Below the pieces are notes generated by a model. The model was not told the DNA's origin, searched no databases, and was given only the letters and a program-made list of their open reading frames with translations. From Taklimakanibacter sp050251035 (GTDB taxonomy: Bacteria > Pseudomonadota > Alphaproteobacteria > Rhizobiales > Aestuariivirgaceae): a DNA stretch of 64,000 nucleotides. How positions within the stretch are numbered: position 1 is the stretch's first letter; every line of letters begins with the position of its first letter. The stretch lies in assembly GCA_050251035.1 (NCBI GenBank), contig JBFWNN010000021.1:16146-80145 (forward strand), in the 5' to 3' direction. This document shows positions 7,559 through 15,910 of the stretch, piece after piece. The position numbers were made by a program, and so were the translations under genes.

Positions 7559-7807
7559 TCAGCAGGAGTACTTGACGAATATGTTGCAGTTTCCATTCCC
7601 GTCGTAATAGCCGACAAGACGTTTGCCCGTGCCGGCGTCGCAAAGCCCGATGAAGCATATTGATCCCTCCCGTCCTCCGACAGGCGAGAAATCGACGCCA
7701 CTGCCCTTCAGCGCTTCAGCTTCGGCTTTTGTGATCTTGGCAGTCCGATGACCGAGTTTCTGCGCGCCTTTCAGCGTGCGCGCGATCTGCGATGAGTTGT
7801 TGGGCAT
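7559..7807 (-). CDS. small conserved-type hypothetical protein (82 aa)
   Basis: An 82-residue product with a basic N-terminal half (ARTLKGAQKLGHRTAKITKAEAEAL) and a C-terminal half with three cysteines and a YYDGNGNCN segment. Not recognised. The ATG at 7807 is preferred because AAGGAG lies six bases upstream; the ATG six bases earlier would have no spacing. It lies downstream of the lipoprotein gene on the same strand, 34 bases away, and may share its transcript. Confidence 0.5.
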   Translation of the reverse strand: MPNNSSQIARTLKGAQKLGHRTAKITKAEAEALKGSGVDFSPVGGREGSICFIGLCDAGTGKRLVGYYDGNGNCNIFVKYSC

Positions 7808-7841
7808 TGGCATCTCCTTGGACGGTTGATGGTTCGACACG

Positions 7842-8747
7842 TCACTGGTTCTGCTTCAGCGCGGAGGAGACGGCGCTGCCGATTTCTGTCGCCAGATGAG
7901 AATTGACGAGCGCTTGCGAAGGAGCCGGCTTCGCCGGTCTTTTGCTGGCATCCTTGGCCGCTGTCGCCCCCATGGTGATCAGGACTTTGTCCGTCTTGGC
8001 GCGATGAGTCTGCAGGAAGTTGAAATTTCCTTGATTGATCGACACCGGAACAAGCTTCCAGGCCGGAGTTACATTGCCTTGCGATCTGATGAGGAAGTTC
8101 ACCTCATGTTGAATCACGCTCATCGGCAGAAGGTAGTCCAGTGGGGCCTCGCTGCTGCGCGTGGAGACGGGAAATGTCGCCACCTCGATCCATTCGCCGA
8201 GTTTGAGATCGCTCGCCAGCTGGCTGGTTCGATGATCCTCACAACGCTTCAGCAGATTGGTGTTGGGATTCGGATACTCCAGGAAATCGCGAAACACGAC
8301 GAAGAAATCGAGCTTCTCGGTTCGCGTCGCCGTCGAGGACAAGCTCCCTCCGGCGCTTACGGTCACTGCCCGTGTCTGCGGAACTGACGTGCCGTTCGAG
8401 AACGTTTCGATGACCGTGGAGAGCGGATCCGAGTAGACCACGTTGGCGGTCAGAGTTGAATTTTCTTCAACGATGATCGTCAGGGTGATTTGCGCGGACC
8501 AGTCTTCGAGCCACTTCAATTTTCTGGGCCAATTGTTTATCTTCGCCAGCTCCTTGTCGTCGCTGATGACTTTGAAAATGCCCTGTATCAGCTCGCACTT
8601 GACGCGATTCACCACGTGATTGACGGCAATCTTGGCGTCGTCCTTGTCGTGGAAGGGCGACATCAAGCTGGGGGTTTGCAGCCCGCAACCAGCAACAAAG
8701 AGGACAAGCGCCAGCATTGCCGGGCGCCAAATGAGACCCCGTCGCAT
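7842..8747 (-). CDS. hypothetical lipoprotein
   Basis: 301 residues. The N-terminus is a lipoprotein signal: charged MRRGLIWR, hydrophobic stretch, and the lipobox LFVAGC with Cys near residue 20. The mature part has no recognised domain; it contains mixed alpha/beta segments and a C-terminal Lys/Pro/Ala-rich tail. The ATG at 8747 has GAGGGG upstream and places the signal peptide at the start. Base composition is somewhat less GC-rich than the neighbours, so it may be an accessory gene. Confidence 0.6.
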   Translation of the reverse strand: MRRGLIWRPAMLALVLFVAGCGLQTPSLMSPFHDKDDAKIAVNHVVNRVKCELIQGIFKVISDDKELAKINNWPRKLKWLEDWSAQITLTIIVEENSTLTANVVYSDPLSTVIETFSNGTSVPQTRAVTVSAGGSLSSTATRTEKLDFFVVFRDFLEYPNPNTNLLKRCEDHRTSQLASDLKLGEWIEVATFPVSTRSSEAPLDYLLPMSVIQHEVNFLIRSQGNVTPAWKLVPVSINQGNFNFLQTHRAKTDKVLITMGATAAKDASKRPAKPAPSQALVNSHLATEIGSAVSSALKQNQ

Positions 8748-8959
8748 GAATCCCCTCACACGCCGTCGTGATGCCCCTCGAAATAACCTAACGTAATGCA
8801 AACTACGTTCGGTTGTCAAGATGCAACAAATAAAGCGCAAGTATCGTGAGGAGCCTGCGTAACCTGAATAGTGTTATCTATTTGACCGGCATGAATTAAA
8901 CGCGCGAGCCGGCAGCCAATACCCAAGGCCGGGGACAATATCCGCGCGCGGAAATTCGT

Positions 8960-9583
8960 CTAGCCGCCGGAACTTTCCGACGCCATCTGGCGCAGCACCA
9001 GCACCATGGTGGCATGGGCATAATCCGTGCCCGGATTATAGAGCCGGTGCGGGCGGTCGCCGCGGAAGCGGACGGACTCGCCCGTCTTGAGCAGGCGCGT
9101 CTCGCCGTCGCAGGTCACTTCGAGCTCGCCCTTGAGCAGGTAGAGATGCTCGACGGTGCCCGACGGATGCGGATCGGATTCGAGCGCCCCGCCCGGGCGC
9201 GCCTGGAAATCATACCATTGCAGTTGCTCGACCAGGTTGAGCGGCCCGGCGATCGCCAGCCGGCACAGCCCGTCCTGGCTTTCGAGGATGGGCACGCCCG
9301 ACTTGGTCTGGACCTCGACGAAATTGGGGTCGGTGTCGTGCTTCAGCACCTCGTCGATCGTCGTGTCGAGGGCTCGCGACAGCCGGTAGACGGTGCCGAT
9401 CGTGGGATTGGTTTCGTTGCGCTCGATCTGCGAGATGATCGACTTGGCGACACCCGATTGCTCGGAAAGCTCGCCCAGCGACATGTTGTAAGCCTTACGC
9501 AACCTCTGGATGGTCTTGCCGAGCGCCGGGGTCACATCGATCACCTGGGCGTCGCCTGTTTTGCGCCCGCGGCGCGTTGACAT
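8960..9583 (-). CDS. XRE family regulator with C-terminal cupin sensor
   Basis: 207 residues. Residues about 20-75 are an XRE helix-turn-helix (LSELSEQSGVAKSIISQIERNETNPT pattern); the C-terminal ~90 residues form a cupin with HPSGTVEHLYLLKGELEV and a GDRPHRLYN motif. This architecture is typical of SutR/PuuR-like regulators. SutR controls sulfur-utilisation genes in E. coli, and this gene is divergent from a ferredoxin and sulfur-assimilation operon, so a sulfur role is a reasonable inference. Palindromes in the divergent region suggest autoregulation. Confidence 0.85.
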   Translation of the reverse strand: MSTRRGRKTGDAQVIDVTPALGKTIQRLRKAYNMSLGELSEQSGVAKSIISQIERNETNPTIGTVYRLSRALDTTIDEVLKHDTDPNFVEVQTKSGVPILESQDGLCRLAIAGPLNLVEQLQWYDFQARPGGALESDPHPSGTVEHLYLLKGELEVTCDGETRLLKTGESVRFRGDRPHRLYNPGTDYAHATMVLVLRQMASESSGG

Positions 9584-9601
9584 TCCGGCGTTCCTTCTAT
9601 A

Positions 9602-9643
9602 GAACAGCTGTTCGTAATAACGAACGTTCGGATTGTCGAACAG
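9602..9643. promoter_or_regulatory. palindrome cluster between XRE-cupin and ferredoxin genes
   Basis: Two perfect palindromes, GAACAGCTGTTC (9602-9613) and CGAACGTTCG (9621-9630), are followed by a further CGAACAG half-site at 9637-9643. All share a GAAC core. They lie 18-60 bases upstream of the XRE-cupin start and 110 or more bases from the ferredoxin ATG. They are candidate sites for the XRE-cupin protein. Confidence 0.5.
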
Positions 9644-9752
9644 CGTATTTGCTCTTCTACCGCCAGATTTCCTTGCAAATCAACAGGAATCTAACGCCCG
9701 AAGGTCCAACGCCCCGATATCCGACTGTGCTGATGGACGAACGGTTAAGCCA

Positions 9753-10067
9753 ATGGGCGTCATTCGCGTAACGGACCTGGATGGGAATCACCACGATCTC
9801 GATGCCGTGGAAGGCTGGCGGATCATGGAGATCATCCGCGAGCATGGGTTCGAGGTCGGCGGCCTGTGCGGCGGCGCCTGCGCCTGCGCCACTTGCCATG
9901 TCGAGGTCTGCGCCAATTGGGCGCCGAAGCTCCATCCCGCCCGCGACGAGGAGGAAGCCATGCTGGACGAGGTGCCGGTGCTGACCCCGACATCGAGGCT
10001 CTCTTGCCAGATCATCTACACGCCCGAGCTCGATGGGCTTTCGGTCAAGCTTGTGCCGCAGGCGTGA
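9753..10067 (+). CDS. [2Fe-2S] adrenodoxin-type ferredoxin
   Basis: 104 residues. The cluster-binding pattern is C-x5-C-x2-C in GLCGGACACATCHVEV, with a fourth cysteine about 37 residues later (LSCQI), as in adrenodoxin-type ferredoxins. The ATG at 9753 begins the first beta strand of the fold; the open frame further upstream is unconserved. It ends 12 bases before cysG and probably heads the sulfur operon. It could supply electrons to the sulfite reductase, or serve Fe-S or siroheme biogenesis; this is inferred from position only. Confidence 0.88.
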   Translation: MGVIRVTDLDGNHHDLDAVEGWRIMEIIREHGFEVGGLCGGACACATCHVEVCANWAPKLHPARDEEEAMLDEVPVLTPTSRLSCQIIYTPELDGLSVKLVPQA

Positions 10068-10079
10068 GGAGCAGCAGCC

Positions 10080-11495
10080 ATGCGCTATTTCCCTTTGTTT
10101 CTCGATCTCGATAACCGCAAGGCCGTCATCGTCGGCGGCGGCGAGGAGGCTTTGCGCAAGGCGCGCCTTCTCCTGAAGACGAAGGCCGATATCCGGATCG
10201 TCGCGCCGGCGATCCATGACGAGCTGCAGACCCATCTGAAGGACGGCCGGCTCACCTGGGCGGCCCGCCGCTTCACGCCTGCTCTCCTCGATGATGCAGC
10301 CCTTGTCTATTCGGCCGCGGACGACCTGCACGAGGCCGTCTCGGCCGCCGCCCGCGCGCGCGGCATCCCCGTCAACGCCGTCGATGATGCGGCTCTGTCG
10401 ACCTTCATCACGCCCTCGATCGTCGATCGCGATCCGGTGGTGGTGGCGATCGGCACCGAAGGCACGTCCCCGGTTCTGGGCATGGGCCTGCGCAGCCGCA
10501 TCGAAGCCTTGCTGCCGCACGCTCTCGGCTCGCTCGCCCAGGCCGCGAGCCAGTTGCGTCAGAGCGTCGCCGAGCGGGTGCCGCACGGCAATCGCCGCCG
10601 CTCCTTCTGGCAGCGTTATTTCTTCGGCTCGATCCGCGAGTCTTTCCTCGCCGGCGACAGCCGATCCTATACCCGCGAGCTTGAGGCTGCGCTGATCGAC
10701 GACTCCTCCCCATCGGTCGGCCGTGTCTCGCTCGTGGGTGCAGGCCCCGGAGATCCGGAGCTCCTGACGCTGAAGGCCCAGCGCAAGCTGCAGGAGGCCG
10801 ATGTCATCGTGTACGACCGGCTGATCGGGCCGGGCATTCTCGAGCTCGCCCGCCGCGACGCCGTCCGCATCCCGGTCGGCAAGACGCCCTTCGCGCCTTC
10901 GCCCAAGCAGTCCGAGATCAACGCCATCCTGATCCGCGAAGCCAAGGCCGGCCGGCATGTCGTGCGCCTCAAGGGCGGCGATCCCTATGTCTTCGGCAGG
11001 GGCGGCGAGGAACAGGCGGCGCTTGTCGCCGAGGGCATTCCGGTCGACGTCGTTCCCGGCATCACCGCTGCTCTGGGCTGCGCCGCCGCCATCGGCCTGC
11101 CGCTCACCCAGCGCGGTCAGAACCGCGCGATCACGCTCCTGACCGGCGCGTCCGAGGACGGGCTTGCCCGGCATGATTGGGCGGCCCTCGCCAAGCCTGG
11201 ACAGGCTTTCGCCATCTATATGGGCGTCAACGCCGCCGGCGACATTTCGGCCGCGCTTCTCGATGCCGGCATCGACCATGCGACGCCGGTGACGGTCGTC
11301 GAGAACGGCACGCTCGCCGACCAACGGGTGATGATGTGTAGCATCGGCTCGCTCTGGGAAACCCTCGCCCTCAACGGGGTCGAAGGTCCCGCCATCATCT
11401 ATGTCGGCCTCAAACCCGCAACTGTCTCCGCCGACATTCTCCCGTTCCCCGCCCGCGACGAAACCGGGCCCCGAGTCTTGAGAGCAGCGTCATGA
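10080..11495 (+). CDS. cysG: siroheme synthase (uroporphyrinogen-III C-methyltransferase / precorrin-2 dehydrogenase / ferrochelatase)
   Basis: 471 residues, the usual length of the fused enzyme. The N-terminal CysG_B module starts with a Rossmann strand (KAVIVGGGEEALRKARLL) and oxidises precorrin-2 then inserts iron. The C-terminal module from about residue 215 is the SAM-dependent methyltransferase (SLVGAGPGDPELLTL, later GGDPYVFGRGGEE). It makes siroheme for the sulfite reductase encoded two genes downstream. Its stop overlaps the start of the DUF2849 gene by 4 bases. Confidence 0.95.
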   Translation: MRYFPLFLDLDNRKAVIVGGGEEALRKARLLLKTKADIRIVAPAIHDELQTHLKDGRLTWAARRFTPALLDDAALVYSAADDLHEAVSAAARARGIPVNAVDDAALSTFITPSIVDRDPVVVAIGTEGTSPVLGMGLRSRIEALLPHALGSLAQAASQLRQSVAERVPHGNRRRSFWQRYFFGSIRESFLAGDSRSYTRELEAALIDDSSPSVGRVSLVGAGPGDPELLTLKAQRKLQEADVIVYDRLIGPGILELARRDAVRIPVGKTPFAPSPKQSEINAILIREAKAGRHVVRLKGGDPYVFGRGGEEQAALVAEGIPVDVVPGITAALGCAAAIGLPLTQRGQNRAITLLTGASEDGLARHDWAALAKPGQAFAIYMGVNAAGDISAALLDAGIDHATPVTVVENGTLADQRVMMCSIGSLWETLALNGVEGPAIIYVGLKPATVSADILPFPARDETGPRVLRAAS

Positions 11496-11836
11496 CCATC
11501 GCCACTGAAAAGGGCAAGATCCTCACCGCCAACCGTCTGCATGACGGCGAAGTCGTCTTCCTCACTCATTCCGGCCACTGGAGCGAGAATATCGACGGCG
11601 CGGTGCTCGCCACCGAGCCCCAGGCCCAGGCCGCGCTGGAAACGCGCGGCAAGGAGCAGGAACGCGTCAACGTCGTGACCGGCGTCTATCTGTTCGACGC
11701 CGAGCGCCGCGACGGCCATGTCTTCGCCACCCATATCAAGGAGCGCATCCGCTCGCTCGGGCCCACGGTGCGCGTCGACCTCGGCAAGCAGGCCGAGGGC
11801 AAGGGCGGCCGCTTCGCCGCCCTGCAGGGAGTTTGA
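11492..11836 (+). CDS. DUF2849 domain protein
   Basis: 114 residues, matching DUF2849 in size and in its core: LTANRLHDGEVVFLTHSGHWSE, then NVVTGVYLFDAE and HIKERIRSLGPTVR. In Alphaproteobacteria this small gene occurs almost always between cysG and the sulfite reductase gene, as here. Function is unproven; a role in assembly or regulation of sulfite reductase is inferred from context. It overlaps cysG by 4 bases and ends two bases before the cysI ATG. Confidence 0.85.
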   Translation: MTIATEKGKILTANRLHDGEVVFLTHSGHWSENIDGAVLATEPQAQAALETRGKEQERVNVVTGVYLFDAERRDGHVFATHIKERIRSLGPTVRVDLGKQAEGKGGRFAALQGV

Positions 11837-11838
11837 CC

Positions 11839-13494
11839 ATGTACCGTTACGATGAGTTCGACCGCCAGTTCGTCGATGATCGCGTCGCCCAGTTCCGCGA
11901 CCAGGCGAGCCGCCGTCTCACGGGCGCTCTGACCGAGGACGAGTTCCGCCCTTTGCGCCTGATGAACGGCCTCTATCTGCAGCTCCATGCCTATATGCTG
12001 CGCATTGCCGTTCCCTATGGGACGCTCGACTCGAAGAAGCTCGACACGCTGGCTTACATCGCCGAGAAATGGGACCGCGGCTACGGCCATTTCACCACGC
12101 GGCAGAACCTCCAGTTCAACTGGATCAAGCTCGAGGATACGGCCGACATCCTGGCCAAGCTGGCCGAGGTCGAGATGCATGCCATCCAGACCTCCGGCAA
12201 CTGCATCCGCAATGTGACGACCGATCAATGGGCGGGTGCCGCCGCCGATGAGCTGGCCGATCCGCGGCCCATCGGCGAGTTGGTGCGGCAATGGTCGAGC
12301 CTGCACCCTGAATTCTCCTATCTGCCGCGCAAGTTCAAGATCGCCGTCACCGGCTCGCCCAACGACCGCGCCGCGGTGCGAGTGCATGACATCGGATTGC
12401 GTCTCCATCTCAACGACAAGGGCGAACGCGGCTGGGAAGTGCTGGTCGGCGGCGGCCTCGGCCGCACCCCGGTGATCGCCGTCACGGTGCGTGACTTCCT
12501 GCCCGAGCACGAGCTCATCGCCTATCTCGAGGCGATCATGCGCGTCTATAATCTCTATGGACGGCGCGACAACAAATACAAGGCGCGCATCAAGATCCTC
12601 GTGCACGAGCTCGGACCCGACAAGTTCCGCGCCGAAGTCGAGGCCGAATATGCCAGGCGCCCGCATGCCGACACCAAGGTCGAGGAGCGCGAGCTGCAGC
12701 GCATCGGCGTCTATTTCGCCCCGCCTCAGTTCGAGAAGCTGCCGCGCTGGTCGCCCGCCTTCGAGGAGGCGCGCGCCAGGAACAAGGAGTTCGCCCAATG
12801 GGTGCGCACCAATGTCGCCGCCCATCGCGTCGACGGCTACTCCATCGTCAATATCTCGCTGAAGCCTGAGGGCGGCATCCCGGGCGACGCCACCGCCGAC
12901 CAGATGCGCACCGTCGCCGATCTTGGCCTGCGCTATTCCTTCGACGAGATCCGCGTCAGCCATCATCAAAACCTGGTGCTGCCGCATGTGAAGCGCGACG
13001 ATCTCTTCGCCGTCTGGAAAGTGCTCGCCGCTTCCGACCTCGCCGCCGCCAATCTGGGTCTCGCCGGCGACATCATCGCCTGCCCCGGCCTCGATTACTG
13101 CTCGCTCGCCACCGCCCGCTCGATCCCCATCGCGCAGTCGATCTCGCGCCGCTTCGCCGACCTGAACCGCCAGCACGAGATCGGTCCGCTCCGGATCAAC
13201 ATCTCGGGCTGCATCAATGCCTGCGGCCATCACCATGTCGGCCATATCGGCATCCTCGGCCTCGATAAGAAGGGCGAGGAATATTACCAGATCACGCTCG
13301 GCGGCTCGTCTTCGGAGAATGCTTCGATCGGCACCATCCTGGGCCCCGGCTTCGCCGGCGAGGACGTTCCCGACGCCATCGAGAAGATCGTCAACACCTA
13401 TCTTTCTCACCGCCAGCCCGGCGAGGAGTTCCTCGCCGCCTATAGAAGGCTCGGCCCGCAACCTTTCAAGGAGGCGCTCTATGCCGCTGCTTAA
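11839..13494 (+). CDS. cysI: assimilatory nitrite/sulfite reductase, hemoprotein subunit
   Basis: 551 residues with two ferredoxin-like half-domains and the siroheme/[4Fe-4S] ligands: C415 and C421 in CPGLDYC, and C458 and C462 in SGCINAC. It reduces sulfite to sulfide with six electrons. The ATG at 11839 follows a GGGAG site; an in-frame TTG at 11833 is also possible. No flavoprotein CysJ is present nearby, so the electron donor is likely ferredoxin. The adjacent gene set (cysH, DUF934) supports sulfite rather than nitrite as substrate. Confidence 0.93.
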   Translation: MYRYDEFDRQFVDDRVAQFRDQASRRLTGALTEDEFRPLRLMNGLYLQLHAYMLRIAVPYGTLDSKKLDTLAYIAEKWDRGYGHFTTRQNLQFNWIKLEDTADILAKLAEVEMHAIQTSGNCIRNVTTDQWAGAAADELADPRPIGELVRQWSSLHPEFSYLPRKFKIAVTGSPNDRAAVRVHDIGLRLHLNDKGERGWEVLVGGGLGRTPVIAVTVRDFLPEHELIAYLEAIMRVYNLYGRRDNKYKARIKILVHELGPDKFRAEVEAEYARRPHADTKVEERELQRIGVYFAPPQFEKLPRWSPAFEEARARNKEFAQWVRTNVAAHRVDGYSIVNISLKPEGGIPGDATADQMRTVADLGLRYSFDEIRVSHHQNLVLPHVKRDDLFAVWKVLAASDLAAANLGLAGDIIACPGLDYCSLATARSIPIAQSISRRFADLNRQHEIGPLRINISGCINACGHHHVGHIGILGLDKKGEEYYQITLGGSSSENASIGTILGPGFAGEDVPDAIEKIVNTYLSHRQPGEEFLAAYRRLGPQPFKEALYAAA

Positions 13495-14011
13495 GAACGG
13501 TGCCATCGTCGCGGATGATTGGATCACGCTCGGCCTCGAGGATCCGAAGCCCGAGAGCGGCGATATCGTCATCCCTTATGCGCGGCTCCTCAAGGACTGG
13601 GAAAGCCTCGCCGAGCATGACGGCCGCTTGGGCGTCGTCTTCACCAATATCGACCGGGTCGAGGCGCTCTCCCTGTTCCTGCCGCGCCTGGCGCTCATCG
13701 TGTTGCCCTTCCCCTCCTTCACCGACGGCCGCGCCTATTCCCTCGCACGCCAGATCCGCGAAGTGGGCTATGCGCGCGAGCTGCGCGCCGCCGGCAATGT
13801 GCTGCCCGACCAGGTGCAGTTCATGCTCCAGGTCGGCTTCGACTCCTTCGAGATCAACGACCGCTTCACCGCCGATGTCTGGCTCAAGGCCTCGCGCCAG
13901 ATGTCGCTCGCCTATCAGCGCGGTCTCTATCGGCCGGGCGGCCAGCAGGACGTGTGGAGCGAGCGCCATCGCGAAGCCGAGCCCTGGCTCGAACAGCCGC
14001 ATGCCGGGTGA
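13481..14011 (+). CDS. DUF934 domain protein (sulfur assimilation accessory)
   Basis: 176 residues of DUF934: N-terminal LLKNGAIVADDW, then GVVFTNIDRVEAL, RLALIVLPFPSFTDGRAYSLARQIRE and QVGFDSFEI. The family is found next to cysI and cysH and sometimes called a CysI-associated or oxidoreductase-related protein, without proven activity. The ATG at 13481 overlaps the end of cysI by 14 bases, so translation is probably coupled. It precedes cysH by 8 bases. Confidence 0.88.
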   Translation: MPLLKNGAIVADDWITLGLEDPKPESGDIVIPYARLLKDWESLAEHDGRLGVVFTNIDRVEALSLFLPRLALIVLPFPSFTDGRAYSLARQIREVGYARELRAAGNVLPDQVQFMLQVGFDSFEINDRFTADVWLKASRQMSLAYQRGLYRPGGQQDVWSERHREAEPWLEQPHAG

Positions 14012-14019
14012 TGTGATCC

Positions 14020-14727
14020 GTGTACGAACATCTGATCAAGCGCCTGAGCTTCTTTGACGGCATCGACATCCTCGAGCCGCTGGTGAAACACGTCTTCCGC
14101 GACCGCATCGCGCTCGTCTCCTCCTTCGGCGCGGAATCCGCCGTGCTGCTCCATATGGCGGCGCAGGTCGACCGCAATATCCCGGTGATCTTCCTCGACA
14201 CCCAGAAGCTGTTCTGGGAGACCATCGCCTATCGCTCGAAGCTCGTCGACCTCCTGGGCCTCACCGATATCCGCATCGTCAAGCCGGATGAGGACAATGT
14301 CCGCCTGCTCGATCCCGATGGCGGGCTTTTCAAGAGCGATCCCGACATGTGCTGCGGCATCCGCAAGACGCAGCCGCTGCAACAGGCGCTCTCCGGCTTC
14401 GATGCCTGGATCTCCGGCCGCAAGCGTTATCACGGCGGCGGTCGCGCCGCTCTCCCGACGCTCGAAGAGGCCGACAGGCGCCTGAAGGTCGAGCCTCTGG
14501 CGCGCTTCACCGCCGCCGATCTCAAGGCCTATATGGATCACTATCAGTTGCCCGCCCATCCTTTGGTCGCCGAGGGTTATCGCTCGATCGGCTGCGTGCC
14601 TTGCACGGTCAAGGGTGGCTCGAGCGACAATCCCCGCGCCGGCCGCTGGGCCGGTCAGTCAAAAGAAGAATGCGGCATTCACTGGACGGTGAACGGCCAG
14701 CCGGTTCGTCTCGCCAAAGCGAGCTGA
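14020..14727 (+). CDS. cysH: assimilatory adenylyl-sulfate (APS) reductase, [4Fe-4S] type
   Basis: 235 residues from a GTG start. The cluster cysteines C111, C112, C192 and C195 (CC-x79-CxxC) are all present; they distinguish iron-sulfur APS reductases from PAPS reductases of enteric bacteria. The catalytic cysteine is C218 in the C-terminal ECGIH motif. The PP-loop segment SSFGAESAV is near residue 35. It reduces APS to sulfite using thioredoxin. It lies immediately after the DUF934 gene in the sulfur operon. Confidence 0.93.
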   Translation: MYEHLIKRLSFFDGIDILEPLVKHVFRDRIALVSSFGAESAVLLHMAAQVDRNIPVIFLDTQKLFWETIAYRSKLVDLLGLTDIRIVKPDEDNVRLLDPDGGLFKSDPDMCCGIRKTQPLQQALSGFDAWISGRKRYHGGGRAALPTLEEADRRLKVEPLARFTAADLKAYMDHYQLPAHPLVAEGYRSIGCVPCTVKGGSSDNPRAGRWAGQSKEECGIHWTVNGQPVRLAKAS

Positions 14728-14755
14728 GCCAGGCTGATTTCTCGAGGGGAGGCCT

Positions 14756-15607
14756 ATGCCTGAACTGAGCGAGTTCTGGGTCTTTTTGTTCGTCGGCTTC
14801 TTCGCGCAGCTTATCGATGGCGCGCTCGGCATGGGCTATGGCGTCATCTCCTCGGTGGTGCTCCTGGCGAGCGGCGTGCCGCCGGCCCACACGTCGGCGA
14901 GCGTTCATTCGGCCAAGCTCTTCACCACGGCGGCCTCGGGCACGTCCCACCTCCTGCATGGCAATGTCGATCGCCGGCTGTTCTGGCTTCTGAGTCTTGC
15001 CGGCGGTGCCGGCGGCATCGGCGGCGCGCTGCTCCTGACCCAGGTGCCGGGCAATGTCATCCGGCCTTATGTCTTCGGCTATCTCCTGCTCATGGGTCTG
15101 CTCATCCTCTGGCGCTGCGTGCGCGAGGGACGCGAGCGTCATCTCCTTCCGGGCAGCTTCGTCGGCCCGCTCGGCGGCGTCGGCGGCTTTCTCGACGCGG
15201 TCGGCGGCGGTGGCTGGGGCCCGGTCGTGACCTCGAGCCTCATCGGCGTGGGCGCCCGGCCGCGCCTCGTCGTGGGCACGGTGAACGCGGCCGAATTCGT
15301 GGTGACCTGCGCCGTCGTGGCCGCCTTCGCCACGACCCTGCTCGCAGGCGCCTGGAGCGAAGGCGAGGGTCTTCTCGATCATCTTCTCCCGATTGCCGGG
15401 CTCGTGCTCGGCGGTCTGCCCGCTGCCGCCGTCGCCGGCCTCCTGGTCAAGCGCGCGCCGCGCAAGGCGATGACCTTCGCCGTGGCGCTGCTGGTGATCG
15501 CTCTGTCGTCCTACGAGCTCCTGCGCATGAACGATGTCTTCGCCGCCAGGAGCGCCGCTCCGCAGACGACCACTACCACCCCTGCCCTTGCAGGGATGGC
15601 AAAATAG
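14756..15607 (+). CDS. TSUP family (TauE/SafE) membrane transporter
   Basis: 283 residues with about eight membrane helices and the TSUP signature IDGALGMGYGVISS in the first helix, repeated in weaker form as LDAVGGGGWGPV in the second half. TSUP proteins move sulfite, sulfonates or other sulfur-containing anions. Position directly after cysH (28 bases) suggests export of excess sulfite or uptake of sulfate in assimilation (inference). An AGGGGAGG site precedes the ATG. Confidence 0.88.
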   Translation: MPELSEFWVFLFVGFFAQLIDGALGMGYGVISSVVLLASGVPPAHTSASVHSAKLFTTAASGTSHLLHGNVDRRLFWLLSLAGGAGGIGGALLLTQVPGNVIRPYVFGYLLLMGLLILWRCVREGRERHLLPGSFVGPLGGVGGFLDAVGGGGWGPVVTSSLIGVGARPRLVVGTVNAAEFVVTCAVVAAFATTLLAGAWSEGEGLLDHLLPIAGLVLGGLPAAAVAGLLVKRAPRKAMTFAVALLVIALSSYELLRMNDVFAARSAAPQTTTTTPALAGMAK

Positions 15608-15629
15608 CGATTTGGAAGTGACTTTCAGA

Positions 15630-15640
15630 AGCTAAGTCGA
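15630..15640 (+). repeat. left imperfect direct repeat of the AT-rich island
   Basis: AGCTAAGTCGA at the left edge of the AT-rich stretch. A copy with one mismatch lies at 17670-17680. Could be a remnant of an attachment or target site, or chance. Confidence 0.3.
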
Positions 15641-15655
15641 CGGCTCTGTAGGAAT

Positions 15656-15673
15656 CCAGCTTTGTAAAGCTGG
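15656..15673 (+). other. perfect hairpin at the left edge of the AT-rich island
   Basis: CCAGCTTT / AAAGCTGG, arms of 8 bases with a 2-base centre. There is no U-run directly after it, so it is not a classical terminator. It lies between the TSUP gene and the small reverse-strand ORF and might belong to a structured RNA. Confidence 0.4.
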
Positions 15674-15706
15674 CTGAATATTCCTTACACTCTTATCAAT
15701 TATCAA

Positions 15707-15883
15707 TCATTTCAAAGAGTTATGGGCCGATTTTAGGGCTGTTTCGGTGGATTTCAAAGACTCTTCAAGGTCGGCTTTTGACGGAACGGAATGTTCTGAT
15801 AGCTTGAGTTCATCAAAACTCGCCACAGCAGCGCGAATATCTTCAAGCAACCACCCGCGCGACAGATTTAACTTTTCAGGCAT
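15707..15883 (-). CDS. small hypothetical protein (58 aa), divergent from the dCTP deaminase gene
   Basis: A 58-residue, mostly helical, acidic product beginning MPEKLNLSRGWLLEDIRAA and ending in a Ser/Lys-rich helix. The frame can be extended to an ATG at 15922, but that would overlap the start of the divergent gene. Not recognised. It shares the low GC content of the island. It may be a real small protein linked to the defence gene, or a chance frame over a regulatory RNA. Confidence 0.4.
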   Translation of the reverse strand: MPEKLNLSRGWLLEDIRAAVASFDELKLSEHSVPSKADLEESLKSTETALKSAHNSLK

Positions 15884-15910
15884 CGGGGCGGACCTAACAG
15901 GTTTATACGA

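Noticed and set aside
11686..13572. 628-codon frame antisense to cysI
   Set aside because: Same effect of GC-rich third codon positions; the cysI protein has all catalytic motifs.
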